Positions 7,863 through 18,776 of a stretch of DNA of 64,000 nt are shown here, in pieces. The translations under genes were made by a program, and so were the position numbers. Each line of letters begins with the position of its first letter. The first letter of the stretch is position 1. The notes under the pieces were generated by a model that did not search any database, was not told where the DNA came from, and saw nothing but the letters and a program-made list of their open reading frames with translations. This DNA comes from Clostridium sp. 'White wine YQ' (lineage in GTDB: Bacteria > Bacillota > Clostridia > Clostridiales > Clostridiaceae): assembly GCF_028728205.1 (NCBI RefSeq), contig NZ_JAQYUU010000001.1, positions 1,415,318 to 1,479,317 on the forward strand. The letters are read 5' to 3'.

Positions 7863-10037
7863 TTAATTATTCATTCTATATACGTCTAAAACACCTTTTA
7901 GTTTTCTAATTTTCCTCATTAACTCTTTTAGTTGATCTATACTGTCTATACTTACCTTAATATTAACCAAGGATAGATTTCCTTTTAAAGATTTAGCATT
8001 CACAGCATTTACTTTTATTTTAGATTCACTTAGAATTATCATTACCTCTGCTAAAATTCCCATTCTATCTTCAGCTTCAACCTGAATTTCTGCAGTATAT
8101 GATTTACCTTTTGATGTTCCCCAACTTACATCCACTATTCTAGTTTCTTCACTATCCTTTAATTCAAGAACATTAGAACAGTCTTTTCTATGAACAGAAA
8201 CACCCCTACCTTTTGTTACATATCCAATGATATCATCTCCAGGAACTGGATTACAGCATCTTGCAAATCTTATCATAAGATTGCTTAATCCTTTAACTGT
8301 AACACCATAAGCCTTATCATTTTCATGAACTTTTTCAGTTCTATTTGCATTATCCTCAATATTTTTATTGATATTTTCTAAAATAACTTTTTCATCATGT
8401 TCTTCTTCCTTTAATCGCGCAAATACTACGGAAGCTGACATAATTCCATTACCTACTGCTGCATATATATCCTCTTGTGAATGTAAATTATATCTCCTAA
8501 GTAATTTTTCAAATAACTCACCTTTTGCAAGTTCAGAAAATACTAAAGATTGCTTTTTAGCTTCTCTTTCAATTAATTCTTTTCCTTTTAGAACATTATC
8601 GTCTCTTTGAGCTCTTTTAAACCATTGTTTTATTTTACTCTTAGCTTGATTACTTTTTACCATACCAAGCCAATCTATATTAGGCCCTTTTGGAGCAGAA
8701 CTGGTCATGATTTCAACTATTTGTCCCGTTTTCAAATTGTAGTCAAGTGGTACCATTTTTCCATTAACTTTTGCTCCAACACATCTGTTTCCAACATCCG
8801 TATGTATCTTATAAGCAAAATCAATTGGAGTTGCATTTGCAGGTAAATTAATAACTACTCCTTTAGGGGTAAAAACAAAGATTTCATCTGAAAACAAATC
8901 TATTTTAAAGCCTTCCATAAATTCTTGAGCATCTGAGGTCTCTTTTCCCCACTCAAGCATATCTCTAAGCCAAGACAATTTTTGTTCAAAACTATCACCT
9001 TTTGACGCTTCTCCTTCTTTATACTTCCAATGCGCGGCTATACCATATTCTGCAGTTTTATGCATCTCAAATGTTCTAATTTGTATCTCGAAAGTCTTTC
9101 CTAAGTGCCCTATAACAGTTGTATGCAATGATTGATACATATTAGGTTTTGGCATAGCTATGTAGTCTTTGAATCTTCCTGGTATTGGTTTATAAATCGT
9201 ATGTACTATTCCTAGTGCTGCATAACAGTCTTTTACTGAATTAACTAAGATTCTTATAGCAGTTAAGTCAAATATTTGTTCTATATTCTTATTCTTATTA
9301 ACCATCTTTCTATAGATACTGTAAAAATGTTTAGGTCTTCCATCAATATCAGAATCAATTCCTGAACTAGAAAGCTTCCCCTCAATTTCATCCATTATTT
9401 GAGAAATATAAGCTTCCCTTTCCTTTCTTTTTTCTGCAATTTGATTTACTAAGTCATAATACTCTTGTTGATGTAAATATCTAAAAGAAAGATCTTCAAG
9501 TTCCCACTTTATCTTAGAAATACCTAATCTATGTGCAAGCGGTGCATAAATATCTAAAGTTTCTTTAGCCTTTTCTTTTTGTTTTTCCTCAGGCATAAAT
9601 TTAAGCGTTCTCATATTATGAAGCCTATCAGCAAGCTTAATTATTATAACTCTAATATCATTTGCCATCGCTAGTAGCATTTTTCTCACATTGTCAGCTT
9701 GTTGTTCTTCTTTTGATTTATATTTAATTTTACCAAGCTTAGTAACGCCCTCAACTAGATCAGCAACTTCCTTATTAAACATTCTCTCTAAATCTGAATA
9801 ATTATATTCGGTATCTTCAATAACATCATGAAGTAATCCTGCTACTATTGTATTAGTATCCATGCCTAACTCAGCTAGAATAGAAGCCACATCTAATGGA
9901 TGAATAATATATGGTTCACCAGATTCTCTTTTTTGCTTAGAATGGGCTTCTGATGCAAGATTATACGCTTTTTTAACTAGTTCTAGATCTATATTATTGC
10001 AATTTAAACTTATTTTCTCCATTAAATCCGTTAGCAT
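7863..10037 (-). CDS. relA: Bifunctional (p)ppGpp synthetase/hydrolase (RSH)
   Basis: The long Rel enzyme makes and degrades the stringent-response alarmone. Its 724 residues show, in order, an HD hydrolase domain with H70-D71 and E74-D75 (LLHDVIEDT), the synthetase domain from about 230 to 340 with GRPKHFYSIYRKM and YIAMPKPNMYQSLHTT, a TGS domain near 385-450, a zinc-finger-like region containing FARCCNPVPGDD, and a C-terminal ACT domain after about 650. An intact HD site plus the RxK-type synthetase loop indicates the bifunctional Gram-positive Rel. GAGGAG precedes the first ATG; a second in-frame ATG five codons later is possible. Confidence 0.96.
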   Translation of the reverse strand: MLTDLMEKISLNCNNIDLELVKKAYNLASEAHSKQKRESGEPYIIHPLDVASILAELGMDTNTIVAGLLHDVIEDTEYNYSDLERMFNKEVADLVEGVTKLGKIKYKSKEEQQADNVRKMLLAMANDIRVIIIKLADRLHNMRTLKFMPEEKQKEKAKETLDIYAPLAHRLGISKIKWELEDLSFRYLHQQEYYDLVNQIAEKRKEREAYISQIMDEIEGKLSSSGIDSDIDGRPKHFYSIYRKMVNKNKNIEQIFDLTAIRILVNSVKDCYAALGIVHTIYKPIPGRFKDYIAMPKPNMYQSLHTTVIGHLGKTFEIQIRTFEMHKTAEYGIAAHWKYKEGEASKGDSFEQKLSWLRDMLEWGKETSDAQEFMEGFKIDLFSDEIFVFTPKGVVINLPANATPIDFAYKIHTDVGNRCVGAKVNGKMVPLDYNLKTGQIVEIMTSSAPKGPNIDWLGMVKSNQAKSKIKQWFKRAQRDDNVLKGKELIEREAKKQSLVFSELAKGELFEKLLRRYNLHSQEDIYAAVGNGIMSASVVFARLKEEEHDEKVILENINKNIEDNANRTEKVHENDKAYGVTVKGLSNLMIRFARCCNPVPGDDIIGYVTKGRGVSVHRKDCSNVLELKDSEETRIVDVSWGTSKGKSYTAEIQVEAEDRMGILAEVMIILSESKIKVNAVNAKSLKGNLSLVNIKVSIDSIDQLKELMRKIRKLKGVLDVYRMNN

Positions 10038-10069
10038 TTGGATTACTCTCCTCTAAAAATTAGAATTAA

Positions 10070-10096
10070 ATTTAAAGGCTGGTATATATACCAGCC
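10070..10096 (-). terminator. Terminator or attenuator between apt and the RSH gene
   Basis: The perfect inverted repeat GGCTGGTATATATACCAGCC at 10077-10096 is followed on minus by a T-rich tract. It could end the RecJ-like/apt transcript or reduce read-through into the RSH gene. Confidence 0.65.
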
Positions 10097-10143
10097 ATAT
10101 TTATCTATAATTATATAATATTGAATTTTGTTTTTCAAGAAAA

Positions 10144-10662
10144 TTAGACATCATATTTTAAAAGGCTTTGAATATCATATCCTTTTAATTTATCTCTACC
10201 TCTTAATTCTTCTAATTCTATTAAAAAGTTTAAAGTAACAACTTCTCCACCAGCTTGTTCTACTAACTTAGCAACTGCTGCAATTGTACCTCCAGTAGCT
10301 AGTAAATCATCAACAATAGCTACTCTTTGACCTGGCTTAATTGAGTCCTTATGAATCTCTAATGCATCTTTTCCATACTCTAGATCATATTCTACCTTTA
10401 CAGTATCCCATGGAAGTTTTCCAGGCTTTCTAACTGGTATAAATCCAATTCCTAACGCATACGCAACTGGCACTCCAAAAATAAAACCTCTTGCCTCTGG
10501 TCCTACAATTAAATCTATTTTTTTATCTTTTAAATAATCTACTATTTCATTGATAGCATATTTAAAACTTTCTCCATCTTCAATTAGAGTAGTTATATCC
10601 TTAAAACTAATTCCTTCCTTAGGAAAATTATCGATTATCCTTACCTTTTCTTTTAAATCCAT
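10144..10662 (-). CDS. apt: Adenine phosphoribosyltransferase
   Basis: This purine-salvage enzyme makes AMP from adenine and PRPP in the cytoplasm. Its 172 residues match the family, with the PRPP-binding motif [14 protein letters not shown] at about residues 113-126 and the [10 protein letters not shown] stretch near 53-62. The start is an ATG preceded by GGGGAA. It lies between a RecJ-like gene and the RSH gene, the standard recJ-apt-relA order of Firmicutes; here the recJ position holds a degenerate short version. Confidence 0.97.
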   Translation of the reverse strand: MDLKEKVRIIDNFPKEGISFKDITTLIEDGESFKYAINEIVDYLKDKKIDLIVGPEARGFIFGVPVAYALGIGFIPVRKPGKLPWDTVKVEYDLEYGKDALEIHKDSIKPGQRVAIVDDLLATGGTIAAVAKLVEQAGGEVVTLNFLIELEELRGRDKLKGYDIQSLLKYDV

Positions 10663-10688
10663 TATTAAATTCCCCCTATGAGATTTTC

Positions 10689-11555
10689 TTATATAAAAAT
10701 ATTTGTTTTTTTTCTTTCAAAATTTAAGTATTTAACAATTTGTTCTGCTCTATCCATATCAGACGTTGTAAGTAGTTCAACAATTATTTTTGCTGTATCC
10801 ATCACACTAACTGAATTATTAATTGGTGTAAGTAAATTAATTATGCCATCTATATCCTCATCCATAATGGACTCAATTTTAAGATACTTAAATATGGCTC
10901 TAAGTCCATAGTTATTTGTTTCTCTTAAATAATTAAACCCTTCACTCAAGAATACTTTGTTCTCACCTTGCTTTTCACATTTCTTAAATACACTACCTAG
11001 AAAAATCAAATCCAAATATCTATTAATACTATTCATATTATAATATATTCCAATAGCTTGCATCAATTTAAATGTTAATGCTGAATTTGACAAATTTTTG
11101 TATCTGTATGAACATCCTGTTTGATTAGGATTTATATAAATTGTATTATGTATACCATTAGATTTAGAATTTTCCATTATTATAGTTTCTATTCCTAATG
11201 CCTTGCTAAGTTCAACTTCTCTATTGCCTTTAAATCTACAACCTACAGTAATAAGAAGATCAGCTCCCAAAAAGTGAATTCTATTTTTGATATCCGCTTC
11301 TTGAATCAAATGATTTGTATGTGAATAATCTTCTATGATATACTCTACGTCTGCATTTAAATATTTCAATAAAAGAATTAGTGAAGATAATGCACATATA
11401 CCGTCAACGTCGCATAAACCATATACAAGTATCTTTTTACGTGAATTTATTGCATCAACCACTCTTTCAATGGCTCTATTCATATTTTTAATTATAAAAG
11501 GATTATAACCAGATATATAGTTTGGGCGGTATATCTTCTCCCACTGCTTGCTCAT
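10689..11555 (-). CDS. Truncated, catalytically degenerate RecJ-like DHH-family protein
   Basis: A 288-residue protein resembling only the N-terminal DHH domain of RecJ single-strand exonuclease; the DHHA1 and OB domains of full RecJ are absent. Its fold landmarks align but the metal ligands are gone. Motif I, normally HGDYDVDG, reads YGLCDVDG; motif II, normally ITVDCG, reads ITVGCR; the TDHHE motif reads MENSK; and the final aspartate of LGTVAD is replaced in LGSVFK. The tail [13 protein letters not shown] matches the RecJ linker helix after the DHH domain. The frame is open, with AGGAGG before the ATG and tight spacing to apt, so it looks like a maintained gene rather than a decaying one. 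It probably lacks nuclease activity; a structural or nucleotide-binding role is only inference. Confidence 0.75.
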   Translation of the reverse strand: MSKQWEKIYRPNYISGYNPFIIKNMNRAIERVVDAINSRKKILVYGLCDVDGICALSSLILLLKYLNADVEYIIEDYSHTNHLIQEADIKNRIHFLGADLLITVGCRFKGNREVELSKALGIETIIMENSKSNGIHNTIYINPNQTGCSYRYKNLSNSALTFKLMQAIGIYYNMNSINRYLDLIFLGSVFKKCEKQGENKVFLSEGFNYLRETNNYGLRAIFKYLKIESIMDEDIDGIINLLTPINNSVSVMDTAKIIVELLTTSDMDRAEQIVKYLNFERKKTNIFI

Positions 11556-11903
11556 TTTAAAATTCCTCCGTATTCATAGAAAACAACTATATTATAAATT
11601 ATATTACGAGTTTTTACAAATATTTTTATAAAATTTAAAGATACCCCTAAATAATATGGGTAAACAAAGTATTAATTGTAACTTCTCTCTATATATTATT
11701 CGTAATATTTGTCAAAAAATAAATAAGGATGGATAAAAAGTACTTTGAATGCATATTTTAGTAGATAGCATCAAAATACATTTCACCACCCTAGCTAAAT
11801 ATTATAAGAGTAATCCATCTTTCTAATTCTTATAATATAATTACATTTAACTATAAATAAACTTTAATTATAAAATACTCATGGAATTTTACACTCTAAA
11901 ATT
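11556..11903. other. Intergenic region of 348 bases
   Basis: Very AT-rich. It holds the 5' region of the RecJ-like gene and the 3' region of secF. A TTGACA-like element is present on minus at 11710-11715, but no well-spaced -10 follows. A short AT hairpin (11801-11808 with 11829-11836) could help end secF. I see no gene. Confidence 0.6.
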
Positions 11904-12782
11904 TTATTTTGAAGTTCTGTTTTTTAGCATTACCCAAACTGGGCTAGCAATAAATATTGAAGAATATGCTCCACATGCCATACCTACTACTAGTGGGAAT
12001 GCAAATTCTCTAACAGATGGTACAAACACATTAACTGCAGTAGTAGTTAATAATGTAGTTAATGTAGTATTAAGCGATCTTGTGAATGTTTGTGTTAAAC
12101 TATGATCTGCAATTTCAATTGGAGTATTTCTTCTCATACTCTTTTGATTTTCTCTGATTCTATCAAATATTACTATTGTATCATTTATAGAGTATCCTAT
12201 AATTGTTAGAATAGCTGCAATAAATGGCGAATTTACAGGAATATTAAAAATTGCATATATTGATAAAGTTATTAAAATATCATGAAATAAAGCTATTATG
12301 GCCGCTAATCCAAATTTAAATTCAAATCTAATTGCTATATAAATTAGCATCGCAATAACTGCAACTGCTAATGCTTTTATAGCACTACTTGTAAGTTCAT
12401 TTCCAATTGAAGGTCCTATTTCATCATGCGAAACAAGCGCATCTTGTTTTAAAGAATACTTTTCTGATAACTCTTTAAACATGTCAGAAACTTTAGTTGA
12501 GTCTAAACTCTTAGATTTTATCTCTATTTGAACTTCGTTAGTTGAGCCATCTACAGTTTCAGAAACTGTATTTGTAACAGCATCTTCAGCATATTTTTTA
12601 ACTATTGTATCTACATCACCTTTATTGAAATCCTTAGGCATTTTAATATCTACTTGTGTACCACCTTTAAAGTCTAACCCAAGGTTAAGTCCACCTCTAT
12701 ATATCATGAATCCTGCACCAATTAGCATTATTATTAATGATATTGTAAACCAAATTTTAGTTTTTTCTATTATCTTAAGCAT
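11904..12782 (-). CDS. secF: Protein translocase subunit SecF
   Basis: SecF works with SecD in the membrane, using the proton motive force to pull preproteins out of the SecYEG channel. The 292-residue protein has one N-terminal membrane segment (about 9-28), the GLNLGLDFKGGTQVD sequence just after it, an extracytoplasmic domain to about 125, then five membrane segments including the family stretch GYSINDTIVIFDRIREN near 195-211. It follows secD after four bases and should be co-translated. Confidence 0.97.
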   Translation of the reverse strand: MLKIIEKTKIWFTISLIIMLIGAGFMIYRGGLNLGLDFKGGTQVDIKMPKDFNKGDVDTIVKKYAEDAVTNTVSETVDGSTNEVQIEIKSKSLDSTKVSDMFKELSEKYSLKQDALVSHDEIGPSIGNELTSSAIKALAVAVIAMLIYIAIRFEFKFGLAAIIALFHDILITLSIYAIFNIPVNSPFIAAILTIIGYSINDTIVIFDRIRENQKSMRRNTPIEIADHSLTQTFTRSLNTTLTTLLTTTAVNVFVPSVREFAFPLVVGMACGAYSSIFIASPVWVMLKNRTSK

Positions 12783-12786
12783 ACTA

Positions 12787-14043
12787 CTACTCCCCCCTCT
12801 TAACTCTGAAGCACCATAGTTTACTTAGAAGCCCCATATTTGCCGCAAGGTTAACTAGCGCTCTTGTTACAAATATAGCTGTAAACATAGATACTAAAAT
12901 ACCGATTAATAGTGTAGTAGCAAAGCCTTTTACAGCTCCTGAACCTAAGAAGTATAGTACTAGTGCTGCTATTGATGTTGTTATGTTTGAGTCAATTATT
13001 GATGACATAGCATGTTTGAAACCTTCATTGATTGAACTCTTTATAGATTTACCTTTTTTAAGCTCTTCTCTTATTCTTTCAAATATAAGTACATTAGCAT
13101 CAACTGCCATACCTACCGTTAACAAGAAACCTGCTATACCCGGCAAGGTTAAGGTCGCATTAAGCCCCGCAAAACATGTCAAAACTAATGATGCATATAA
13201 TACCAATGCTATACATGCTAAGAACCCTGGAACTCTATAATATAAAACCATTAGTAGAAATACTAATGCAAATCCAATAAAAGCAGCCTTTATTGCATTA
13301 GGTAGTGCTGTGGCCCCTAATTGTGCCCCAACAGTCTTAACTGATGCTACTTTAACTGGAACTGGAAGTGCTCCAGCATTTATAATACCTGCTGTTTTTT
13401 TAGCTTCTTCAAAGCTTTTATTACCAGTAATTTGTGCTTCCCCATTAGAAATAACACTTTGAACTGTTGGACTTGTTAATAATTGATCATCCATATAAAT
13501 AGATATTTGTTGACCTAAGTATTTTTGTGTTGCATCGGCAAACTTCTGTTTACCTTCCTCATTAAGTTCTAGCCCAATTACAGGTTGATTTGCATTTTGT
13601 TGATCTGTATATACTGTAGCTTTTTTCACATCTTTACCTGTAAGGATTACGTCTTTTGATTGGTTTGGAGCTATAAATTTTAATTCTCCTGTTTTATTTA
13701 AACTATCAACTATTGTCTTAGAATCATACTGACCTGGAATATCTATTCTGATTCTCTTTTCCCCTTCAGTTGTAACAACTGTTTCAGATACTCCAACCTT
13801 ATTAACTCTTAAGGATAACATCTCTTTTGTCTTATCTCTGTCATCAGCAGAAACCTTATCTTCTTGCATTTCCATTAATACGGAAACTCCGCCTTGCAAA
13901 TCTAAGCCTTTAGTTATAGCCTTATCAAAACTTTTATATTCCCAACCAAAAATTTTCGCACCAAAAAATCCTATATAGGTAAATAAAAATATAAAACCAA
14001 CAAGCAATATAAATAATATTGTATTTCTACCTTTTGTTTTCAT
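12787..14043 (-). CDS. secD: Protein translocase subunit SecD
   Basis: The partner of SecF in Sec-dependent export. The 418 residues include an N-terminal membrane segment (about 10-30), GLDLQGGVSVLMEMQ near 47-61, the large extracytoplasmic P1 region, and a C-terminal bundle with GMAVDANVLIFERIREE near residues 310-326. The length is on the short side because the P1 head is compact, as in other Firmicutes. It has its own promoter and follows the SCIFF maturase gene. Confidence 0.97.
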   Translation of the reverse strand: MKTKGRNTILFILLVGFIFLFTYIGFFGAKIFGWEYKSFDKAITKGLDLQGGVSVLMEMQEDKVSADDRDKTKEMLSLRVNKVGVSETVVTTEGEKRIRIDIPGQYDSKTIVDSLNKTGELKFIAPNQSKDVILTGKDVKKATVYTDQQNANQPVIGLELNEEGKQKFADATQKYLGQQISIYMDDQLLTSPTVQSVISNGEAQITGNKSFEEAKKTAGIINAGALPVPVKVASVKTVGAQLGATALPNAIKAAFIGFALVFLLMVLYYRVPGFLACIALVLYASLVLTCFAGLNATLTLPGIAGFLLTVGMAVDANVLIFERIREELKKGKSIKSSINEGFKHAMSSIIDSNITTSIAALVLYFLGSGAVKGFATTLLIGILVSMFTAIFVTRALVNLAANMGLLSKLWCFRVKRGE

Positions 14044-14094
14044 TTTTCTCCCCCTCAGTTTTTTTCATAATACCGTCGTATTATACATAATATA

Positions 14095-14124
14095 ATTATA
14101 TTTCTATAGAGAGCTTCATGTCAA
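14095..14124 (-). promoter_or_regulatory. Candidate strong promoter for secD-secF
   Basis: On minus, a perfect TTGACA (14119-14124) is followed after 18 bases by a perfect TATAAT (14095-14100), about 50 bases before the secD start. It lies beyond the scfB stop, so secDF can be expressed independently of the SCIFF genes. Confidence 0.75.
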
Positions 14125-14134
14125 TAAATCCCAT

Positions 14135-15499
14135 TTAAACTTTTGAAGTCATTGCTTTTAATGCTATAGCACATTCAATTCTCTTCTTTTGCATCTCACA
14201 ACCAATTTCATAAGGAACATGTATATCTCCATTGAAATTAAAGTTATTTGCTTGACAACCTCCGCTGCAATAGAATCTAGCCCAGCAATTTTTACATACA
14301 GGTTTTCTATATATATTTGCTTTTTTAAATTCTGATGCTAGTTTAGTGTCTAAATCCCCATCTTCTATATTTCCTAGTAAGAAATCTTTATTTCCTACAA
14401 ATTGATGACAAGGATAAACTTCTCCATCAGGAGTAATTGCTACATATTCAAATCCTGCACCACATCCAGAGATTCTCTTGTATACGCATGGTCCGCCATT
14501 TAAATCTATATTAAAGTGATAGAATTTAAATGAATCTCCTTCATTGTGTCTTCTAAGCATCTCTTTATATAAAAGGTCATATTGTTCAAATATCTTAGAT
14601 AAGTCTTCTCTTCTTAATGAAAGTAAATTATCATCAGGTAAAACTACTGGCTCAACGGAAATTTCTCTAAAACCTTCATTTACAAGTGACATAACGTCAT
14701 TAAAGAAATCAGTATTATTTCTAGTAAAGGTACCCCTTACATAATATTGTTTTGACTTATCTCTTCTATCTACCATTTCTTTTATCTTTGGTAATATTCT
14801 TGAATAACTTCCAGATCCATCTTTCCTTATTCTTACCGCATCATTTACTTCTTCTCTACCATCAATTGATAATATTATGTTCCCCATATTTTTATCCAAA
14901 TATTCCATAATTTCATCATTTAATAAAGTAGCGTTTGTAGTCATAGTGAATCTGATATTTTTATTAAATATTTTTTCTTGTTCTCTAGCATAATCTACAA
15001 TTTCTTTTATTGTATCAAATACCATCAGCGGCTCTCCGCCAAATAAATCTACTTCTATATTTTTTCTTGGTCCAGATTTCTTAATAACAAAGTCAATTGC
15101 CTTCTTACCAATTTCAGGACTCATAGGTTTTCTATGCCCTTTATATTCACCTTCTTCAGCAAAGCAATATTTACATTTTAAGTTACAATCATGAACTACA
15201 TTTAAACATAGAGCTTTTATATAGTCATCTTGATCATCTTTTAAAGCAATATCTTCATAGTAATCCTTAGTATAAAGAAGCTCTTCTTTAACTAATTCTT
15301 CCAAGTCCTCATATGCCTCTCTTATTTCTTCTTCTGAATATGTCCCCTGGAACTTTGCTATAACCTCTTCTACTGGGGCTAATTTATCTACATCAATTAA
15401 CAAATCGTAAATCAGCTTGTCTATAATATGAAGACTACCTGAATTAACATCTATTAAATAATATTCGCCATCTTGAGTAAATTTATGAATCAAACTCAA
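14135..15499 (-). CDS. scfB: Thioether cross-link-forming SCIFF peptide maturase
   Basis: A 454-residue radical SAM/SPASM enzyme that installs thioether bonds on the cysteines of the SCIFF peptide encoded just upstream. The first ~80 residues form a PqqD-like peptide-recognition domain. The AdoMet cluster motif is C105-N-L-K-C109-K-Y-C112, and the SPASM region with many cysteines (CGAGFEY, YPCHQF, VCKNCWARFYCSGGC) spans about 345-435. All signature cysteines appear intact. The start has GGAGG, and the gene follows the peptide gene after a small hairpin. The family is nearly universal in Clostridia, though the role of the mature peptide is unknown. Confidence 0.96.
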   Translation of the reverse strand: MSLIHKFTQDGEYYLIDVNSGSLHIIDKLIYDLLIDVDKLAPVEEVIAKFQGTYSEEEIREAYEDLEELVKEELLYTKDYYEDIALKDDQDDYIKALCLNVVHDCNLKCKYCFAEEGEYKGHRKPMSPEIGKKAIDFVIKKSGPRKNIEVDLFGGEPLMVFDTIKEIVDYAREQEKIFNKNIRFTMTTNATLLNDEIMEYLDKNMGNIILSIDGREEVNDAVRIRKDGSGSYSRILPKIKEMVDRRDKSKQYYVRGTFTRNNTDFFNDVMSLVNEGFREISVEPVVLPDDNLLSLRREDLSKIFEQYDLLYKEMLRRHNEGDSFKFYHFNIDLNGGPCVYKRISGCGAGFEYVAITPDGEVYPCHQFVGNKDFLLGNIEDGDLDTKLASEFKKANIYRKPVCKNCWARFYCSGGCQANNFNFNGDIHVPYEIGCEMQKKRIECAIALKAMTSKV

Positions 15500-15522
15500 T
15501 TTTTTTCCTCCTTACTGAAATA

Positions 15523-15545
15523 TGGCAGTAACTAAGTTACTGCCA
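15523..15545 (-). terminator. Hairpin between scfA and scfB (partial terminator or stabiliser)
   Basis: A perfect 10-bp stem (15523-15532 with 15536-15545) with a 3-base centre. The following minus-strand tract is poor in T, so full termination is unlikely. It may keep peptide mRNA more abundant than maturase mRNA. Confidence 0.55.
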
Positions 15546-15559
15546 CCTACTTTGTTTTA

Positions 15560-15697
15560 TTAGTTTTCACAAGCTAAGTTAGCAACTGTACAAGAAGTCT
15601 TACATGCTGATTGGCATGAATTTGCACATTCCTTACAGCCTGGTTTGCATAAGCTATTCTTTAAGTTTGAACTATTAATTGTTTTAATATGTTTCAC
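15560..15697 (-). CDS. scfA: SCIFF ranthipeptide precursor
   Basis: A 45-residue precursor peptide matching the SCIFF definition (six cysteines in forty-five residues). It starts VKHIKTINSSNLKNSLCKPG and continues with cysteines at 17, 21, 24, 28, 32, 36 and 43, including the hallmark SCQSACKTSCTV. The maturase downstream should form cysteine thioether bridges on it. I chose the GTG at 15695-15697 because GGAGG lies eight bases upstream; an in-frame ATG five codons earlier overlaps that site and would need a different, weaker one. It sits in an operon-like string between the TIGR04086 membrane protein and the maturase. Confidence 0.93.
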   Translation of the reverse strand: MKHIKTINSSNLKNSLCKPGCKECANSCQSACKTSCTVANLACEN

Positions 15698-15767
15698 GTC
15701 GTACGCCTCCATTCCGATACAATTACTAGTTGATTATAACACATTTTAATTGCATTATAAAGAATTT

Positions 15768-16139
15768 TTATATATTTATTCCAAGCATGCCAGATAATAT
15801 ACCTATTGCCATGGCAAAAAATAGTCTATATACGTCAAAAGATACAAATTCTACTTTTCCTTTAGCTATCGCTGATACAATCCCTATAAAAACATAATAT
15901 AGTATTGCAACAAAAAGTCCCACTAGCCATCCTTTTGACTGATTTTTTCTAGCTCCGTATACTCCGCCAAAGACTATACTTACACATGTTATTATTATGT
16001 AAGTAACATATAAATTTTTTTGAGATAAATCCAAGAAGTTCATAGTCAAAGCAAGCACCATAAGTAGAAATATGGTTAATAACAATGCTCTAATAAGTCC
16101 CCTGCCTGAATTCTTTACAACCTCTAAATTCATTACCAC
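15768..16139 (-). CDS. TIGR04086-family membrane protein
   Basis: A 123-residue membrane protein with four hydrophobic segments at about residues 14-38, 42-63, 70-92 and 104-122, and no obvious catalytic residues. Length and context match the TIGR04086 family, clostridial membrane proteins repeatedly found between yajC and the SCIFF genes. A part in SCIFF export or sensing is possible but unproven. I see only a weak ribosome-binding site rich in G (GGGGGT) before the ATG. Confidence 0.75.
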   Translation of the reverse strand: MVMNLEVVKNSGRGLIRALLLTIFLLMVLALTMNFLDLSQKNLYVTYIIITCVSIVFGGVYGARKNQSKGWLVGLFVAILYYVFIGIVSAIAKGKVEFVSFDVYRLFFAMAIGILSGMLGINI

Positions 16140-16151
16140 ACCCCCTTCTAT

Positions 16152-16243
16152 TTAGGGTTTAGTTCAACATAAATACTTTAATTCTTAAAAACGACTTCTC
16201 ATGTTTTCAAAAAATTTATTTTTGTCTCGCATTTAAACCCTTA
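16152..16243. repeat. Possible degenerate third copy of the dispersed intergenic repeat
   Basis: The left part TAGGGTTTAGTTCAAC resembles the left end of the repeat at 33.5 kb, and the right part TTTAAACCCTTA is nearly its inverted partner. The length (~92 bases) is similar to the copy at 22.1 kb. The match is weak and may be fortuitous. Confidence 0.35.
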
Positions 16244-16279
16244 TTCATTATAAATATATGAACATAGGGGGCATAGTTA

Positions 16280-16558
16280 TTACATTTCAGTTTCTTGATT
16301 TATTCTTGTTGATATTCCCTGTTTTGCTATTGTTATCTTAATTGCATCTGGCTCTATCTCTAAAATTAAGGTTTCTTCATCTAATTGAGTTATGTTTCCT
16401 ATTATTCCACCTCTAGTCATAACTTTATCACCTATTTTAAGTGAATCTAACATTTCATTATAACTTTTTCTTCTTTTTCTTTCTGGTAATAGTAAGAATC
16501 CATAAAATGCAACGCAAATTATAACTAATGTTAGTATTTGCATTAAACCACCTGGCAT
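16280..16558 (-). CDS. yajC: Preprotein translocase subunit YajC
   Basis: A 92-residue protein with one N-terminal membrane segment (about residues 5-23) followed by the family motif GFLLLPERKRRKSYNEML and the small domain GDKVMTRGGIIGNI. YajC associates with SecDF and assists protein export. It lies directly after tgt, the usual tgt-yajC-secDF order, here interrupted by the SCIFF genes. Confidence 0.95.
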   Translation of the reverse strand: MPGGLMQILTLVIICVAFYGFLLLPERKRRKSYNEMLDSLKIGDKVMTRGGIIGNITQLDEETLILEIEPDAIKITIAKQGISTRINQETEM

Positions 16559-16573
16559 ATTATCTCTCCTTTC

Positions 16574-18759
<2,186 letters not shown>

Positions 18760-18776
18760 CTAAAACTACACCTTCT

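Noticed and set aside
10689..11555. Functional RecJ nuclease
   Set aside because: The DHH motif and most other metal ligands are replaced, and the DHHA1 and OB domains are absent.
11710..11715. Promoter of the RecJ-like gene
   Set aside because: A minus-strand TTGACA is present but no -10 element lies at a suitable distance.
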